A DNA stretch of 64,000 nucleotides from Glebionis coronaria (GCA_025667525.1 JANFOE010002254.1:1-64000), one strand, 5' to 3'; numbered from the stretch's first letter, positions 10,341 through 22,275 are shown. The notes: a model not told the origin generated them from the letters alone. Translations and numbers: made by a program.

Positions 10341-11904
10341 TACACTAAACTCAATCTCAATCTCAATCTCAACCAATGACGAAGGGACACTTTCAGGAAA
10401 CCTAAGGAACACGAATCCTGGGAATCGGAAGTCCGCGGGTGATGGGATAATCACCTCCGCCCAGCCTCAGGGTGGCCAAGCAGGAGGGCTAAATAATCAC
10501 AACACGTTTCAGTCCCTCGGTGGGGCAAGCACGTCCGATAATACCCCACCACCAACCATCACTTTGGATAATCCCGATCCGGGAGCTGCGCCAAAGGCCC
10601 CTACCAAGGAGCCGCAAAAGCCACCAGTGGTCGAGGCAGAATTGGAAGTTGGTTCACTCGATGACGAGGACCTCGAACGCGTACTCACGCAAAATTTCGA
10701 AGAATCATGCCAGGCATCTCGGCAAGGTTAAATCTGGGACGGAATCTTCAGTCCAGACTTAACTTTGGAAGCTCCGCGCACGGTACTCCCCCTCAAGCTC
10801 GGAAGAGGGGAAGGAAGACGCGAGCTCATGAACAGCCTTCCTTCGAGGAAACCCCTCGACCACGGAATGTGTTCAAGCGCATAGGGGCCGCATCATGCAA
10901 GAATTGCAAGAAGCCCAGGAAGATGGGGATAAATCCTATGGCTCCACTGGACGCCCAGTGTTAGAAACTTCCGTGGACAATCGTCGCACAAGTGTGTGGC
11001 GTAGGATAAACTATGGTGGGAAGGAAGCTCCTTCTCACAAAAGTGCTCATCATAGAGGTGGGGCACCGCCCCCCCATCATGACCCTTCGGGGTCTGATTC
11101 GGATGACCATCCCCCCAGACGTCGCCGACCTAGGTATTCCCCCCACCACCATCGGACGATGAAGGACGCTACGGTGATCCGTACTATCGTGATGAAAAGG
11201 AGGAAGATCTCTCCCTTCCATGGTGCGACGACAGAGAGGACACCTTCACCCTTCGCATACGAAACTACTCTAAGGAAAATAAGCGTCGTACGCCAGCATG
11301 CGTTAAAGCCTATGATGGATCTGGTGATCCGGACGATCACCTAAAAGTGTTTGATACACAGGCTAAAATTGAACGATGGTCGATGCCTATATGGTGCCAG
11401 ATGTTTAATTCAACCTTGATTGGCAATGCCCGCGATTGGTTTGAAGAGCTCCCTCACCGGAGCATCGATAGCTTCGGCGAACTATGCACCGCGTTCAAAA
11501 ACAATTACACTCAGCGGAAGAAGTACAATAGGGATCCGGTCTCATTGGCAACCGTCAAACAGAGGCCCGGAGAATCTACAGAAGACTTCACGGAACGTTT
11601 CAATGACGAGTGTACGCGTACCAAAACGTGTCTAGAATTCCTCAAAATCTCTGAGTATATGCACGCCATAACGGACAAGGAGTTAATTAGACGACTCAAC
11701 GATAAGCGACCGGGGAAGTTTGACGAACTCATTGAAAGAGTCAGAAACTTTTTGGAAGGAGAAATCGTTGTCGCCGCGGCTTATCCTACAAAAGGAAACC
11801 ACGACTACCAGTCAAACGATCAGCCTAGAAGTCAATTAGGTGGCCAAAGTAACTCCGGCAATGGGAGGAGTCTGGATTACAAAAACCAGGCAAAAGGAGG
11901 ATGA
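10341..11904 (+). pseudogene. retrotransposon gag, frameshifted
   Basis: Gag forms the virus-like particle. The N-terminal part (to 10731) is Gly/Pro/Thr-rich, then the frame shifts around 10710, 10900 and 11345. The best-kept part, 11347-11904, has the retrotransposon gag domain: WSMPIWCQMFNSTLIGNARDW, ELCTAFKNNYTQRKK, RPGESTEDFTERFNDEC, then RNFLEGE. The interval 11905-12210 continues with a Cys/His motif (FCEFHNDKGHDTEECIQLK), typical between gag and protease in Tat elements, with an in-frame stop soon after. The protein cannot be made as one piece. Confidence 0.85.
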
Positions 11905-12207
11905 TCGGATGACAAATTTACCCCTCTAAATATGACTTATCGGGATATCTTGCTAACAGAATGAGCAAATTTTCCAAGACCTCATCCGATGATAACTCCA
12001 GTTGATCGTCGTCAAGGCACTCGCTTCTGCGAGTTCCATAATGACAAGGGTCACGACACGGAGGAGTGCATCCAGCTCAAGAAGCATTAAGAGTCGCTGA
12101 TTAAATCTGGCAAGCTCAAACACCTGGTCAAGGATTGGAAGGATGGGAAGCATAACAAAAAGTATGACAAAAAAGATTCCCAAAAGGACAAGCCTGCGAT
12201 CATATAT

Positions 12208-12790
12208 ATGATTCAATCATGGCAGCGCCGGACGAAGCAGAAAGTTAGTCAAAAATTTTCATGCGGCAAGGAAATCTCGTTCCCTCCTATCACGGCGAGC
12301 AACGTGGCTAATGCACCTCTCACGATTGAGGTAAGAATTGGAACCCATAACGTTCGTCGTATGTATGTGGATGGAGGATCATCGGCGGAAGTAATCTACG
12401 AACATTGTTTCGTACTGCTACGAACATAGATCAAAATCCAACTGATGCCGGCCACGTCGCCGCTCATTGGCTTCAGTAGAGACACTATCTGGCCAATAGG
12501 ACAACTACGTCTACTGGTAACCATTGGAGATAAAGAACATTCCACCACGGCGTGGATGAACTTTATGGTGATACGTTCACATTCTCCGTACAATGATATT
12601 ATCGGACGACCAGGTATCCTAGCCATACGGGCAGTCCCGTCCATGAAACATCGCATGCTTAAGTTTCCGGTTGAGGGGGGAATTGTCACTATTTACAATT
12701 CAATCACATCGGCATCCGAGTGTCACGCAGTGACAACACCAATCCAGCCAGTTCCTATAAAGGATGGATCACCACCCCCCAATTGGAAGG
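12208..12790 (+). pseudogene. retrotransposon aspartic protease remnant
   Basis: MYVDGGSSAEVIYEHCF holds the catalytic Asp in a DGGSS version of the DTGSS motif, common in Tat elements. Later NDIIGRPGILAIRAVPS matches the conserved GR.WL-type segment of retropepsins. One in-frame stop (12427-12429) separates the two. The frame then shifts into the reverse transcriptase. Confidence 0.8.
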
Positions 12791-12853
12791 TGGTAATCCA
12801 CCTTGAATATCCGGAACAAGAGGTAGCTATCGGGGGAAAAAGGGAAGAAGGCC

Positions 12854-13690
12854 ATGTGCTCTCTCTTAAAAGCAAACCTTGATATATTCGCATGGGAGCC
12901 GAAGCATATGATGGGCGTACCGTGTTCGGTTGCAGAACATAAGCTTCAAATCCGCCCTGGATATCCTCCCGTTAAACAAAAGAAGTGCGGTCAAGCACCA
13001 GAGCGCAGTCGGGTAATACTGGACGAGGTACGAAAGCTGGTAGACGCATGAATTATGGGCGAGGTCTACTAGCATGAGTGGCTTTCTAATCCGGTCATGG
13101 TCAAGAAGCATGACGGAAGCTGGCACATGTGTGTGGAATTCACAGAATTGAACAAAGCCTTCCCACAAGATTGCTATCCGTTACCAGAGATTGATTGGAA
13201 GGTGGAATCCTTATGTGGGTATTCTTTTAAATGTTTCTTGGAGGCATATAAAGGATATCATCAGATCCAGATGGCGGAGGAAGACGAGGAGAAAACGACG
13301 TTCCATACCAGTCAGGGCGTATATTGTTACACTAAAATGTCGTTCGGACTCAAGAACGTGGGTGCCACATATCAACGACTTGTTGATAAAGCCTTCGACT
13401 CACAGATAGGCCGTAACCTTGAAGTCTACGTGGACGACTTGGTTATCAAAATCCATACGGAGGATGAACTCCTCCATGATGTCCAAGAGACATTCGACAC
13501 ATTGAGAAAAATCAACATGAATTTGAATCCCCAAAAATGCACGTTTGGAGAAACCGAAGGAATGTTCCTTGGGTACATGATTAATCCAAACGGCATCAAG
13601 CCTTTTCCGGAGAAGATGGACTCCGTGATACAGCTTTCATCCCCTCGGACACTCAAGAAATGCAGTCACTTAATGGAAAGATGGCCGGTC
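12854..13690 (+). pseudogene. reverse transcriptase remnant
   Basis: In one frame with stops near 13049 and 13070. Conserved blocks: LDIFAWEPKHMMGVP and AEHKLQIRPG upstream, the primer-grip area HDGSWHMCVEFTELNKAFPQD, AYKGYHQIQMAEEDEEKTTF, CYTKMSFGLKNVGATYQRL, the catalytic LEVYVDDLVIK with YVDD, and MFLGYMINPNGIK. This order is diagnostic for a Ty3/gypsy reverse transcriptase. Stops make it non-functional. Confidence 0.9.
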
Positions 13691-14720
13691 TCAATAGGTT
13701 CCTATCAAAGTGAGCAGAAAAATCACTTCCTTTATTCCAAACACTCAAGAAGTGCTTAAAGAAAGGATACTTTAGCTGGACAAGAGAGGCGGAGGAAGCA
13801 TTTGGGCAGCTCAAACAACACCTCGCGGCTCTTCCCATGTTGGTCGCCCCGCGACCTAAGAGGAACTAATCATGTACTTATCCGCTACATATGGAGCAAT
13901 AAGCGCAACTCTCATGACTGATCGGGATTCAGTCCAGACTCCGGTCTACTTCATAAGCAAAGCACTACAAGGACCAATTAGTCACAAATGGAGAAATTGG
14001 TCTTATCATTGGTTTATGTCACAAAAAGGCTACGCTGGTACTTCCAGGCGCACCCAATAGTACTGGTCACGGACCAACCAATAAAACAGGTGATCTCCAA
14101 ACCAGACGTGACAAGAAGATTACAGAAGTGGAGCGTCCTGCTAGGGGAATACAACATTCCCTATAGACCAAGGACAACCATCAAAGGCCAAATTTTGGCG
14201 GATTTCATAATTGAGAAGCCTGAGGAGGACGATCTAATGGTACAAAAGGAAGAGATCCCATCAGAACCATGGGTTTTATTCACGGATGGATCTTCTTGCA
14301 TGGACGGATCGGGAGCTGGCCTCATACTCACAAATCCGGAAGGCATGGAATTCACCTACGCTTTGCATTTTGAGTTCACAACCACGAATAATGAGGCAGA
14401 ATATGAAGCATTGATTACGGGTTTAAAAATCGCCGCTAGGATGGGAGTCTGAAACCTTGAAGCCTACGTCGACTCACGGCTTGTTGCGAATCACATCCTA
14501 GGGGGTACGAAGCTAAGGAGGAAAACATGATCCAATATCTGGAGGAACTCAAGTCACTAATCGCCAGTTTTGGTAAGTTCTCTATCAAGCAGGTGCCAAG
14601 AGGCGACAACAAGAAGGCGGATGCTCTTAGCAAGATCGCGTCTACAAGTTTTGCCCATCTATCTAAACAAGTGTTGGCTGAAATACTTAAGGAGAAGTCC
14701 ATTACGGGAGGGAGATAGCA
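13691..14720 (+). pseudogene. RNase H and second (archaeal-type) RNase H remnant
   Basis: A degenerate first RNase H spans about 13700-14210 in three frames: MYLSATYGAISATLM, VYFISKALQGP, LVTDQPIKQVISKPD, NIPYRPRTTIKGQILADFI. A second RNase H follows, with WVLFTDGSSCMDGSGAGLIL, NNEAEYEALITGLKIAARMG and, after a frameshift and stop near 14450, QVPRGDNKKADALSKIAS. The D...E...D pattern of the second domain is visible. Two RNase H domains in a row support the Tat assignment. Confidence 0.85.
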
Positions 14721-14812
14721 ACCATAGTTGATGAAGAGGGGCCTACATGGATGACCCCGATCATAAACTATCTGACTGATGAAACCCTTCCTGAGGATGA
14801 AACAGAGGCGCG

Positions 14813-15978
14813 GTGCGTCAAAAGGAAATCCAACACTTCGAACTCCGAGATGGTGTCCTATACAAGCAATCCTTTCTACAGTCGTGGTTGCGATGTGTCG
14901 GGCCAGGCCAAGCTAGTTATGTGATTAGTGAAATTCATGAAGGGTCGTGCGGCATGCACGCAAGCCCCAGGTCAGTCGTCGCGCGGGCTCTACGTACAAG
15001 ATACTATTGGCCAACTATGCATCGAGACGCACGAGATGTGATTCTTAGGTGCAATGACTGTCAAGTGCACAGGCCAGTACCGCGACATCCGCAACAAGAG
15101 CTGAGACCCATCACATCCCCATGGCAATTCTACAAGTGGGGAATTGACATAGCAGATCCTTTCCATGTTGCTGCCGGCGGCGTTAAGTTCTTGATTGTAG
15201 CTATGGACTACTTCACTCGCTGGATAGAAGCTCAAGCGGTCGTAACGATCACAGGCAAACATGTAAAAAAGTTTGTTTGGGAAAATATTGTATGCCGTTT
15301 TGGTTTACCAGGGGAGATCATCTCGGATAATGGGAAGCAGTTTACGGACAATCCGTTCAAGGATTGGTGCGCGACGTTGAACATCAAACAGCGCTTCACA
15401 TCAGTTAAACACCCACAGACTAATGGTCTAGTGGAGCGGGCGAATAGAAGCCTAGGTGGAGGAATTAAGGCGTGCTTAGATGAAAGAAGCGCCAAATGGG
15501 TGGACGAACTGCCACATGTCCTATGGGCACATAAGACAATGATCAAAACAGCCAATGGGGATACTTCATTCGCGCTGGCCTATGGAACCGAGGCTGTTAT
15601 CCCAGTAGAAATTGGGATACCAACAATCTGCACGGCGGAGGTTAACGTTGTCACAAACGATGAGCAACTCCAGGTCAAGGGTGTTTCCTAGAGGAGAAAT
15701 GGGAGACAACAGCTATCAATGAGACTAAATCTAAGGCACGTATGAAAGCTTATTACAACTCCAAAGTCAAGGGTGTTTCCTTTCGACCGGGGGATTTTGT
15801 CTATCGTGCTAACAAGGCAAGTCGTGCGGAGAACACGGGAAAACATGGTCCAAAGTGGGAAGGGCCGTATGAGGTCATGGAAGCTTTGGGTCTAGGCGCG
15901 TACAAGTTGCGTGATATGGAGGGGCGTGACTTAGATCGTACATGGAATATTTGTAACCTTAAAAGATGCTACCTCTGA
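14813..15978 (+). pseudogene. integrase remnant
   Basis: The HHCC zinc-binding domain is visible (EIHEGSCGMHASPRSV, then CNDCQVH). The catalytic core follows with the DDE residues in WGIDIADPF, EIISDNGKQF and GLVERANRS. The frame breaks at a stop near 15691 and resumes in another frame at 15742-15978 with the C-terminal domain (FRPGDFVYRANKA, HGPKWEGPYEV, GAYKLRDMEG, ending WNICNLKRCYL). The core looks intact, but the break separates it from the C-terminal domain. Confidence 0.9.
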
Positions 15979-16659
15979 AAGGCTACGGTCTCTGCATGGA
16001 CACTTCAATGTAGTCAACTTCAGTAAAGATCCATGTATTTTTTACTTTCATGTTTTATAGGTTCTATTTATCTTAGGATTTTACTATTCTGTCAAAAAAT
16101 CGTAATCGTTATAATAAAACATCGTGGTGCCTAGCTAGCTGCACAGCTTGTTCTTGTGTAAATTATTGTCTTATGTGTTTTTAGAGGTACATTTTATTTC
16201 TCTTATGTGTTATTTCTTATTCATATGCATTCATTCAGTCGTACATCTACTATTCGCACGCAAGCGGAGTAAGAGGATTAAGTGAACCTAATAATTCAAC
16301 TTGTTGCATAATAGGGATGCAACACCTGCAACGCGGATCATGTATCCTTACTAGACACCTTATTTACAAGACGTTGTAATAAGTTCCCACATGCCGTACT
16401 TACATAGTGTCGGGCTTGATAAAGACACACAGTGCACGTCTAGTAAATTATAGACTTAGTTTTATTCTTAACCAGCTGTGATACGTCATGCAAATAGATA
16501 CATGATATCTAATAATACAAGTTTCATATAAACAACAAAAGTTTTCGTGATCACAACGGACATATATCTTCATAAATATTCTAAGTGTTAAACATGGAAT
16601 TACAAATTAAAGCCGTGGATAACCACAGACGAATATAACAAATGTCTACAACAGATAAA
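15979..16659. other. noncoding spacer between integrase and antisense gene
   Basis: About 680 bases inside the retrotransposon with no frame I can assign. It lies between the 3' end of pol (plus) and the 3' end of the antisense gene (minus), so it may hold convergent termination or polyadenylation signals. None is certain by eye. Confidence 0.5.
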
Positions 16660-19486
16660 CTAAACAGAAGGCAGGAACTCCCCTACTTCTCTCTTACCTT
16701 CGGCTATCAAGGCACGAAGAACTTCACTACGGGCCTCCTTCCCACTACGCGCTCTGGCTAGGTTGGCCTCCAACACCTCACCCAACGTTTTCTCACCCTT
16801 TACGACCTTTAAGTTCGCATCATAGATAGGAAGAGTGAGCTGGTTGGGGTCTGGTGTAAGCTTCGCCATGATATCCTCATTGGAGGCATCCTTCATGGCT
16901 TCGAGGTCAGACAAGAAAGGGTAGTCCATATTCCCCAGGGCGGCCATGGATGCAATCATCTTTCCCTTCGCCCCAGGGTTATGGTAGGCATGCTTGGTGA
17001 TGTCTTCATTCTTGCTTATCAATTCAGCAGCCTTAGTCAAACCTTCATGTCTGTCATGGTCGATGCCATCTGACACGACATCAGCAAAAGCCTGTACAAA
17101 CTGTTGCGCCTCCATCACCCTCGTCACCGCCAGGCGCATCCCTTGGCCCACCATCCAACTACGACCAGCGTAGCCGTAAGAAGTGGGGGGCACAACACAT
17201 TAGCATAATCTGTGGCCAGCTCGCTTATTTCGTGCTCCACCTTGCCCAGGGCCTCGGTCATTTGCCCCTTAATTTCAGCCCGCTCCTTGCTGAACTCTTC
17301 CTTCAACGCCTCTTCGCCCTTGACCAACATCCGCGTCTTTTCTAGCTCTTTTGCGAGGGCGGATGCTTGGTCAGTTGTGGTCTTTGTAGTGGCCTCGGCT
17401 GCGGCTACCTATGAAAGAGATTAAGGTTAATATGGGACGAGAAGACATGAGTGGTTTTCCACGAAAAAATTTAAATAACTATGTAAGGATACGTACCTTG
17501 CCGTTTGAGGCCTCGAGGAGAGCTTCCACCTCCGCAATACGCTTGTCACGAGTATTGGCGTGGCCTGCTTGTTCTTTTATTGTGGCCTCAGTCGTGGCCA
17601 AATCCGCCTGCATGGAAGCGATGGTCTGCTCATGCTTCTCCACAAGCTCCACCCTACGAGCTATCCTCCTATCAGCGCAGCGTACATATGCCAAGGACTC
17701 CTCAAGCTGGCGTCGTAAGGCCGCACCAAGTGTCACCTGGTGTGCTGTTGCTACATTAAACTGCTCAAGAAGGACCAAGTGGCTAAGTTCATCCAGGTCT
17801 TGCGCCAGGGTGGGAGGAGTCAAATGGTCCACAAACTCCTTTCACTCTGACTCTGCTTCTAGCCTTGTCAGCTTGGACAAATTCTAGGCTAGGCGAAGGC
17901 AGGAGTTCGGGCCTTCGGGCTAGGGCTCTTCTGCGTGAGTGGGGGGAGGAGATGGTGGGATAACAACTATCATGGGAGAGGGTTCCCTCTCAACTTCGTT
18001 CTCCTGCGCCACGGCTGTAGGATCCACCCTGTTATTTAGCCAACACTTATAAGTTTTTGGAGTTTTTAAACAAAATACAAGAGTATAAAAGGGAATACTT
18101 ACGTTGTAGCCGTGGTGGGAGCTACGGCGCTCACTGGCGTTGCCTTCCACACATGTGTCTCTACCTGCTCCTCTGTTACGACAGGGTGAGGAAGGGGGTT
18201 GTCCTGCGGCAATGCGGTGCTGCTCCCTTCTTGGAATTGCGGGTGATCTTCCCTTATCCTCTTGTGGGCGCATTCAAGGCCCCCGCCTCCATCTCTACTT
18301 CTTTCACCACCCTCCTTGTGGATTTACGCTTCCTGGAAGTGGGTTTTGGCTGCCTAGAGGTCCCGGTCTCCTGCGCCACTTCCTCTTCCTCTTCATCGTC
18401 ATCACCAAACATACGGTTGATGGCCGAATCAGTTGGTTGCTTCATGTTTTCACCCTGTTTTCACCTTGGATGGCGGTGGCGTTTTCCAATAGCAACTCAC
18501 CACCATCTTCATTGATGAAATCCAATGGGGACTTCTCTATCAATGTTCCCTGTTCATCAGACTGCGACTCGGTTGTTTCTTCTAGAGGGATGGTCATGCC
18601 AGCAGTCGCGACAAGTAGAGGAGGCTCGCCCTCACGTAGTGGTCGGGATCCCTCTGTGACCTTGTTTGGATCTCCCTGGCGTAGTACCCCAAATAGCTTC
18701 ATCTCTGTGGACAAACGCATACACATACATTAGTGTGATTCAAAGCATTACTGTAACATTTATATGAACATACATATACGAGGAAACACCCACCCTGCCT
18801 ACTTCGGTCAGAAAGCACGGATATATGTCCTCCCTACCAAAGTAGTTGCGGCTAATCCCTACTAAGCATAAGAAATGCTCCGGTAGGTCCCTATGGAAGT
18901 CAGTGCGATGGGTGTCTAATGTTTTTACGTCCCGGCTGCTATACTCCTTGGTTGGGGGTGGATAATCATGACGCACTTTGGTTTTAAGAACAAAGGTTGT
19001 GGGGAACACCTTAGCATCTACGAAGAAGTAGTGGTCATACCACTTCTTAAGGGATTCTAGTGGTTTCCTATAACACATGGGGGCGGTCGCGGATCGTTTT
19101 TTAAATGACAACCACCCATTCACCATTTGAGGGATGTAAAAAACCCTAAGTAAACTAACGGTGGGGGTTACCTCATAAGCATGACATGTAATGTCGAACT
19201 GGTTAATATTACATGCTCCTATATAGTGGAGTTGGGTTATATGAAAATCATAATAGGTAAGGATATCTACAAGGAACCTAGAGAGAGGAATACGGTAATT
19301 TGCCGAGTCAAATAGGCGCGTATATACGCCTATTTTCCCAGAGGGAGCGTCCGTGATCGCTTCACCATCACCCGGATAGGTGGGGTTCACGCTCTCAGGT
19401 ATTTAATAATCTGACAAAAAATCCATGTATTTATCCGGGGATATCATGTTGAGTACGGACGTGATGGTGGGTTTATATTTCACCAT
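16660..19486 (-). pseudogene. antisense gene of the Tat retrotransposon (aORF), multi-exon, broken
   Basis: Reads opposite to gag-pol, between integrase and the 3' LTR. The first exon, from ATG at 19486, holds KIGVYTRLFDSANYRIPLSR, FLVDILTYYDFHITQLHYIG and KKWYDHYFFVDAKVFP. This matches the plant domain catalogued as a putative gypsy-type transposon protein, known as an extra antisense ORF in Tat elements. Introns with consensus borders are visible: about 18703-18793, 18029-18102 (GTAAGT donor) and 17409-17496 (GTACGT donor). Later exons carry EMKLFGVLRQGDPNKV, an acidic plus basic linker (DDDEEEEEV, RKRKSTRR), then coiled-coil-like helices to 16660. Breaks: TAA at codon 28 (19403-19405), a 10-bp tandem duplication near 18450-18475, a frame change near 18250 and a likely indel in the G run near 17186. 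The protein's function is unknown. Confidence 0.8.
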
Positions 19487-19637
19487 GATTTATAACTATG
19501 AGTAGAAAGGCGCGGTGATGTAACCTGATACGGTGGATTTCCATGGAAAATAAGGAAAAGGAGTGAAGGAATTATAGCAAGTGTAACAATGGTGGAAAGA
19601 GTTGTTAACTGTGTGCGTACACAGTTACACGCACCAG

Positions 19638-19646
19638 CTTTTTATA
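19638..19646 (-). promoter_or_regulatory. TATA box of the antisense gene
   Basis: CCTATAAAAAGC on the minus strand, about 155 bases upstream of the ATG at 19486 and within the retrotransposon interior. It is a consensus plant TATA box well placed for a transcript with a leader of about 125 bases. It indicates that the antisense gene had its own promoter rather than relying on the LTR. Confidence 0.6.
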
Positions 19647-19955
19647 GGGTTGCCTCGATTTACGAGGTGCCCTGGATGATTGCCTCGTGTAATCCACTAT
19701 GCCCATCTAACGGATGGGATCGCTGACACAACTGAACCGTCAGAGGGACCCACGGGTCACCTCTTGATCAGTTTGCGTAGCTCGAAAGTGGGCCCATGTG
19801 GTGCACTTTTTCAGTCAAACCTGCGAACCATGCCTATAATCAATGCACGCATTAATATTGTCCCGGTCGAAATACGTGTGGTATGCCTTTATTTACAAAC
19901 GTAGTATTTGGGGCATTAGTTAGTCTAGAAGTCACGCCTATGGCTGTAACAACTA

Positions 19956-19968
19956 GACTGGGGGGACA
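19956..19968 (+). promoter_or_regulatory. polypurine tract of the retrotransposon
   Basis: GACTGGGGGGACA directly abuts the 3' LTR start (TGATAACG at 19969), where the plus-strand primer should lie. Confidence 0.7.
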
Positions 19969-20552
19969 TGATAACGTATAGTCCCCAACCGGTCATGGAC
20001 CTGGCCCACGGGTACTACCCGAATCCGGCCCGTCACTGATGGGTTGGATTAATTTCATTTAAGCTTATGGGCTTAAATGAATAGTGGCCGCATAAGATGT
20101 GTGCGACCCACGACCCGACACGACCGGTACAGGGTTAGACAGAATCACAATCTTATTAGGATTGGGATTTACCCCAAAGTATAAGATATACACTCACCAT
20201 AATTAGAAGATAACAATCAAACTAATTATGGTACTTATCCTTTGGTTGGGGCCGAAGTATCGGTGACAGCCCATTAGGTTTCACCGCCTATATAAGGAAC
20301 CCCCAAGGGTTCCACAAAGGTATCACATTCTCTATTCTCTCAACCTACAACCGGTTCTTAACCCTAAATCGATTACTTACTCTCACGACGGAGTCTAATC
20401 GTGGGACACGTGCCCACGGTAAGCTTAACGCGTGTTGTTTTAGTGTGCAGGATCTCAACAAGACATTCACTTGGTGAAAGAGCCGGAGCCCAGCCTACCC
20501 GAATTAAGCCTAATACGGATCAAGCAAGGATCATCCAACTTTTGTATCAACA
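19969..20552 (+). repeat. 3' LTR
   Basis: 584 bp with the same TG...CA ends as the 5' LTR. It differs at about 40 positions, including two single-base deletions. The first 70 bases hold a disproportionate share of the changes, almost all C/T or A/G, consistent with deamination of methylated DNA. Confidence 0.93.
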
Positions 20553-20556
20553 ACAT

Positions 20557-22275
20557 CAGTGCTACATTAGTTTTCTCTCTCCACTCAGCCAACCTACCTT
20601 TCAATCTTGCCGGTGGTAAGAAACCCACCGCCACGTCATACCATATTATTTTTTCTTCTTAATTATTTTAATTCATAAACTAAAAACATAAATAAAAACG
20701 TCAACGTAAACACTTTTATTCGAATATTAAACTTTTATTCAATAACAATAAAAATTACATAAACCCGAATATTAAAACTACAAATCAGCATTAGTATACA
20801 AGTGTTCGATTAAATCAGCTCGAAGTTTATGATGTGTTTGTGCTAATCGGATGTACCTCATAACTGCCCGCCTTTTCTCATCATTTCAGACAATGTCCTC
20901 GGGTTGGTATTCTTCTTCCTATAACTAGATGGGTGAAATTGCACGTTTTTTGTATTTTCGAATCATATTATGTAATATGATGCATGTATACATCATATTC
21001 TGGATCTGTTATTTTCTCATTGTTCGAGTAGGAGTGGCTATTATGGCTTATTTCTTTTTGAGAGCACCAAGAACTCGTTCCACATCCTTCCTTTTCGATT
21101 ATAGTTTTTTCTTGTACAAAATTCTTTTGTGGTCATCATCCGCAGGTTATGGTATTGTCTTAACAAGTGGCACAAACTCTGGGGATAAATCCCGTCAACG
21201 ATATAATATCCCCAAGGGTAAGAAACACTGTTAGCCACAAACAGAACCTCTTTTGCTCGTCCGGTTTTGAGATTGTTAAACAAAGGAAACTCGTATAAGA
21301 CGTTGATGTCGTTGTTTGATCCAGCGAAACCGAAGAAAGCATGAAATATCTATAAGTCTTGCAACACAACAACTTCTAATAAAATAGATGGATTCAGGCC
21401 GTGATCACGTCTAACATATTGGCCTTTATAGGCGTTCCGACAATCAAACCACTCTCAGTCTGTACAATCAAGGCTTCCTAACATCCCTGGAAATCAATGT
21501 TTTTCTTCGCGATGTTGGTAAAGTTTCTCAACATCAGTGATTGTGGGTTTACGCAAATATTCGGGACCAAAAACATCCATGACAGAATCGCAAAAATGAT
21601 CAAGAGCTTCCCTTGAAGTTCTCTCACGTATTTGCAAATATTTCATCAAGAAAACCCGGACAAACCCCATAAGTCAATTGATGAATTGCAGATGTGCATT
21701 TAACTAACGCTGATACACCTATTTTCCTTGTACAATCAACGTTTTTAGTAAGTAGGGGTCATGAGCATTTATATCATTAACTTTCCGGTTATAAAGGGGC
21801 TTAGCCATTCTAAACGTCTTCCAGAATTTGGAGTCATCTTACTGTAGATCCTCAGAAAAAGGTAGACTACAAACGCTCATGAGCCCCATAACGATCTCGG
21901 TACATCATTCTTCTTGGCACTAGAATACCTTGTCGCCAACGCCTAAGAAACGTCATGGCTTTTGTAAGAAAAGCAACTTTTTTCTTAAGGATTTCTTCGG
22001 TGTTGTCTTCGATGGGAAACATAAACTCATACTAATCTATTTCGGTTAAGGTTTTTTGTGAAAATATGTTTGTAGATAAATGAGTATGAAATGAAGTATT
22101 TATAGAAAAATAGGATTTTTCTTTTAAATTTCTAAACATAACGGCTAGAAACATAAAATATACACAAAGAAACGTAACTCACTTAAGTGAGGACTTCACT
22201 ATAAAACATCCAACTCACGCGTGATTTTTTGGGCAGGGTGGTAACTCGCGCATAGATCTGCCACTCACCGAGCAA
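20557..22275 (-). mobile_element. PIF/Harbinger element remnant with transposase
   Basis: The segment between the 3' LTR and the host block starting about 22275 is filled by a Harbinger transposase pseudogene. It is flanked by GC-richer ends with ACTCACC/GGTGAGT-type words (for example near 22200-22275), like those of the element at 3905-5004. I could not find a clean TTA duplication or terminal repeat pair, so the limits are approximate. The right limit is set by where homology to the second gene block (37586 onward) begins. Confidence 0.65.
20778..22022 (-). pseudogene. Harbinger transposase (ALP1-like, DDE_Tnp_4), broken but near full length
   Basis: Read across frames, about 415 codons remain, the normal family size. 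Landmarks in order: MMYRDRYGAHERL; CTRKIGVSALVKCTSAIHQL; YLRKPTITDVEKLYQHREEK; FPGMLGSLDCTD with the first catalytic Asp; GQYVRRDHG; IFHAFFGFAGSNNDINVLY with the second Asp; NSVSYPWGYYIVDGIYP; CIILHNMIR; and THHKLRADLIEHLYTNADL before TAG. Several stops and frameshifts (for example after SLDCTD and in the tail) make it inactive. ALP1-like proteins descend from this transposase, but the transposon context here argues for a dead transposase rather than a domesticated gene. Confidence 0.88.

Larger units (their letters stand above)
9731..20552 (+). mobile_element. Ty3/gypsy LTR retrotransposon, Tat lineage, decayed (10.8 kb)
   Basis: Two direct LTRs (586 and 584 bp), both TGATAACG...ATCAACA, bound the element. 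A primer-binding-like TTGGCGCCATCCGTGGGACC follows the first and a purine tract, GACTGGGGGGACA, precedes the second. Between them come gag, protease, reverse transcriptase, RNase H, a second RNase H and integrase on the plus strand, then a long antisense gene on the minus strand. A second RNase H and a 3' antisense gene are known marks of the Tat lineage (Retand/Ogre/Grande-like). Every frame carries stops or frameshifts, so the copy is dead. I find no matching 5-bp TSD (ATATT versus ACATC). Confidence 0.92.

Noticed and set aside
10961..11340. Open frames on the minus strand within gag
   Set aside because: Antisense shadows of the gag region with no conserved motif, unlike the true antisense gene downstream.
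15674..15780. Repeated GTCAAGGGTGTTTCC in the integrase (15674 and 15766)
   Set aside because: Interesting, but I cannot tell a local gene-conversion patch from chance decay without an intact relative, so it is not listed as a finding.
20778..22022. Domesticated ALP1 gene
   Set aside because: Several stops and frameshifts and the transposon-like ends point to a dead Harbinger transposase.
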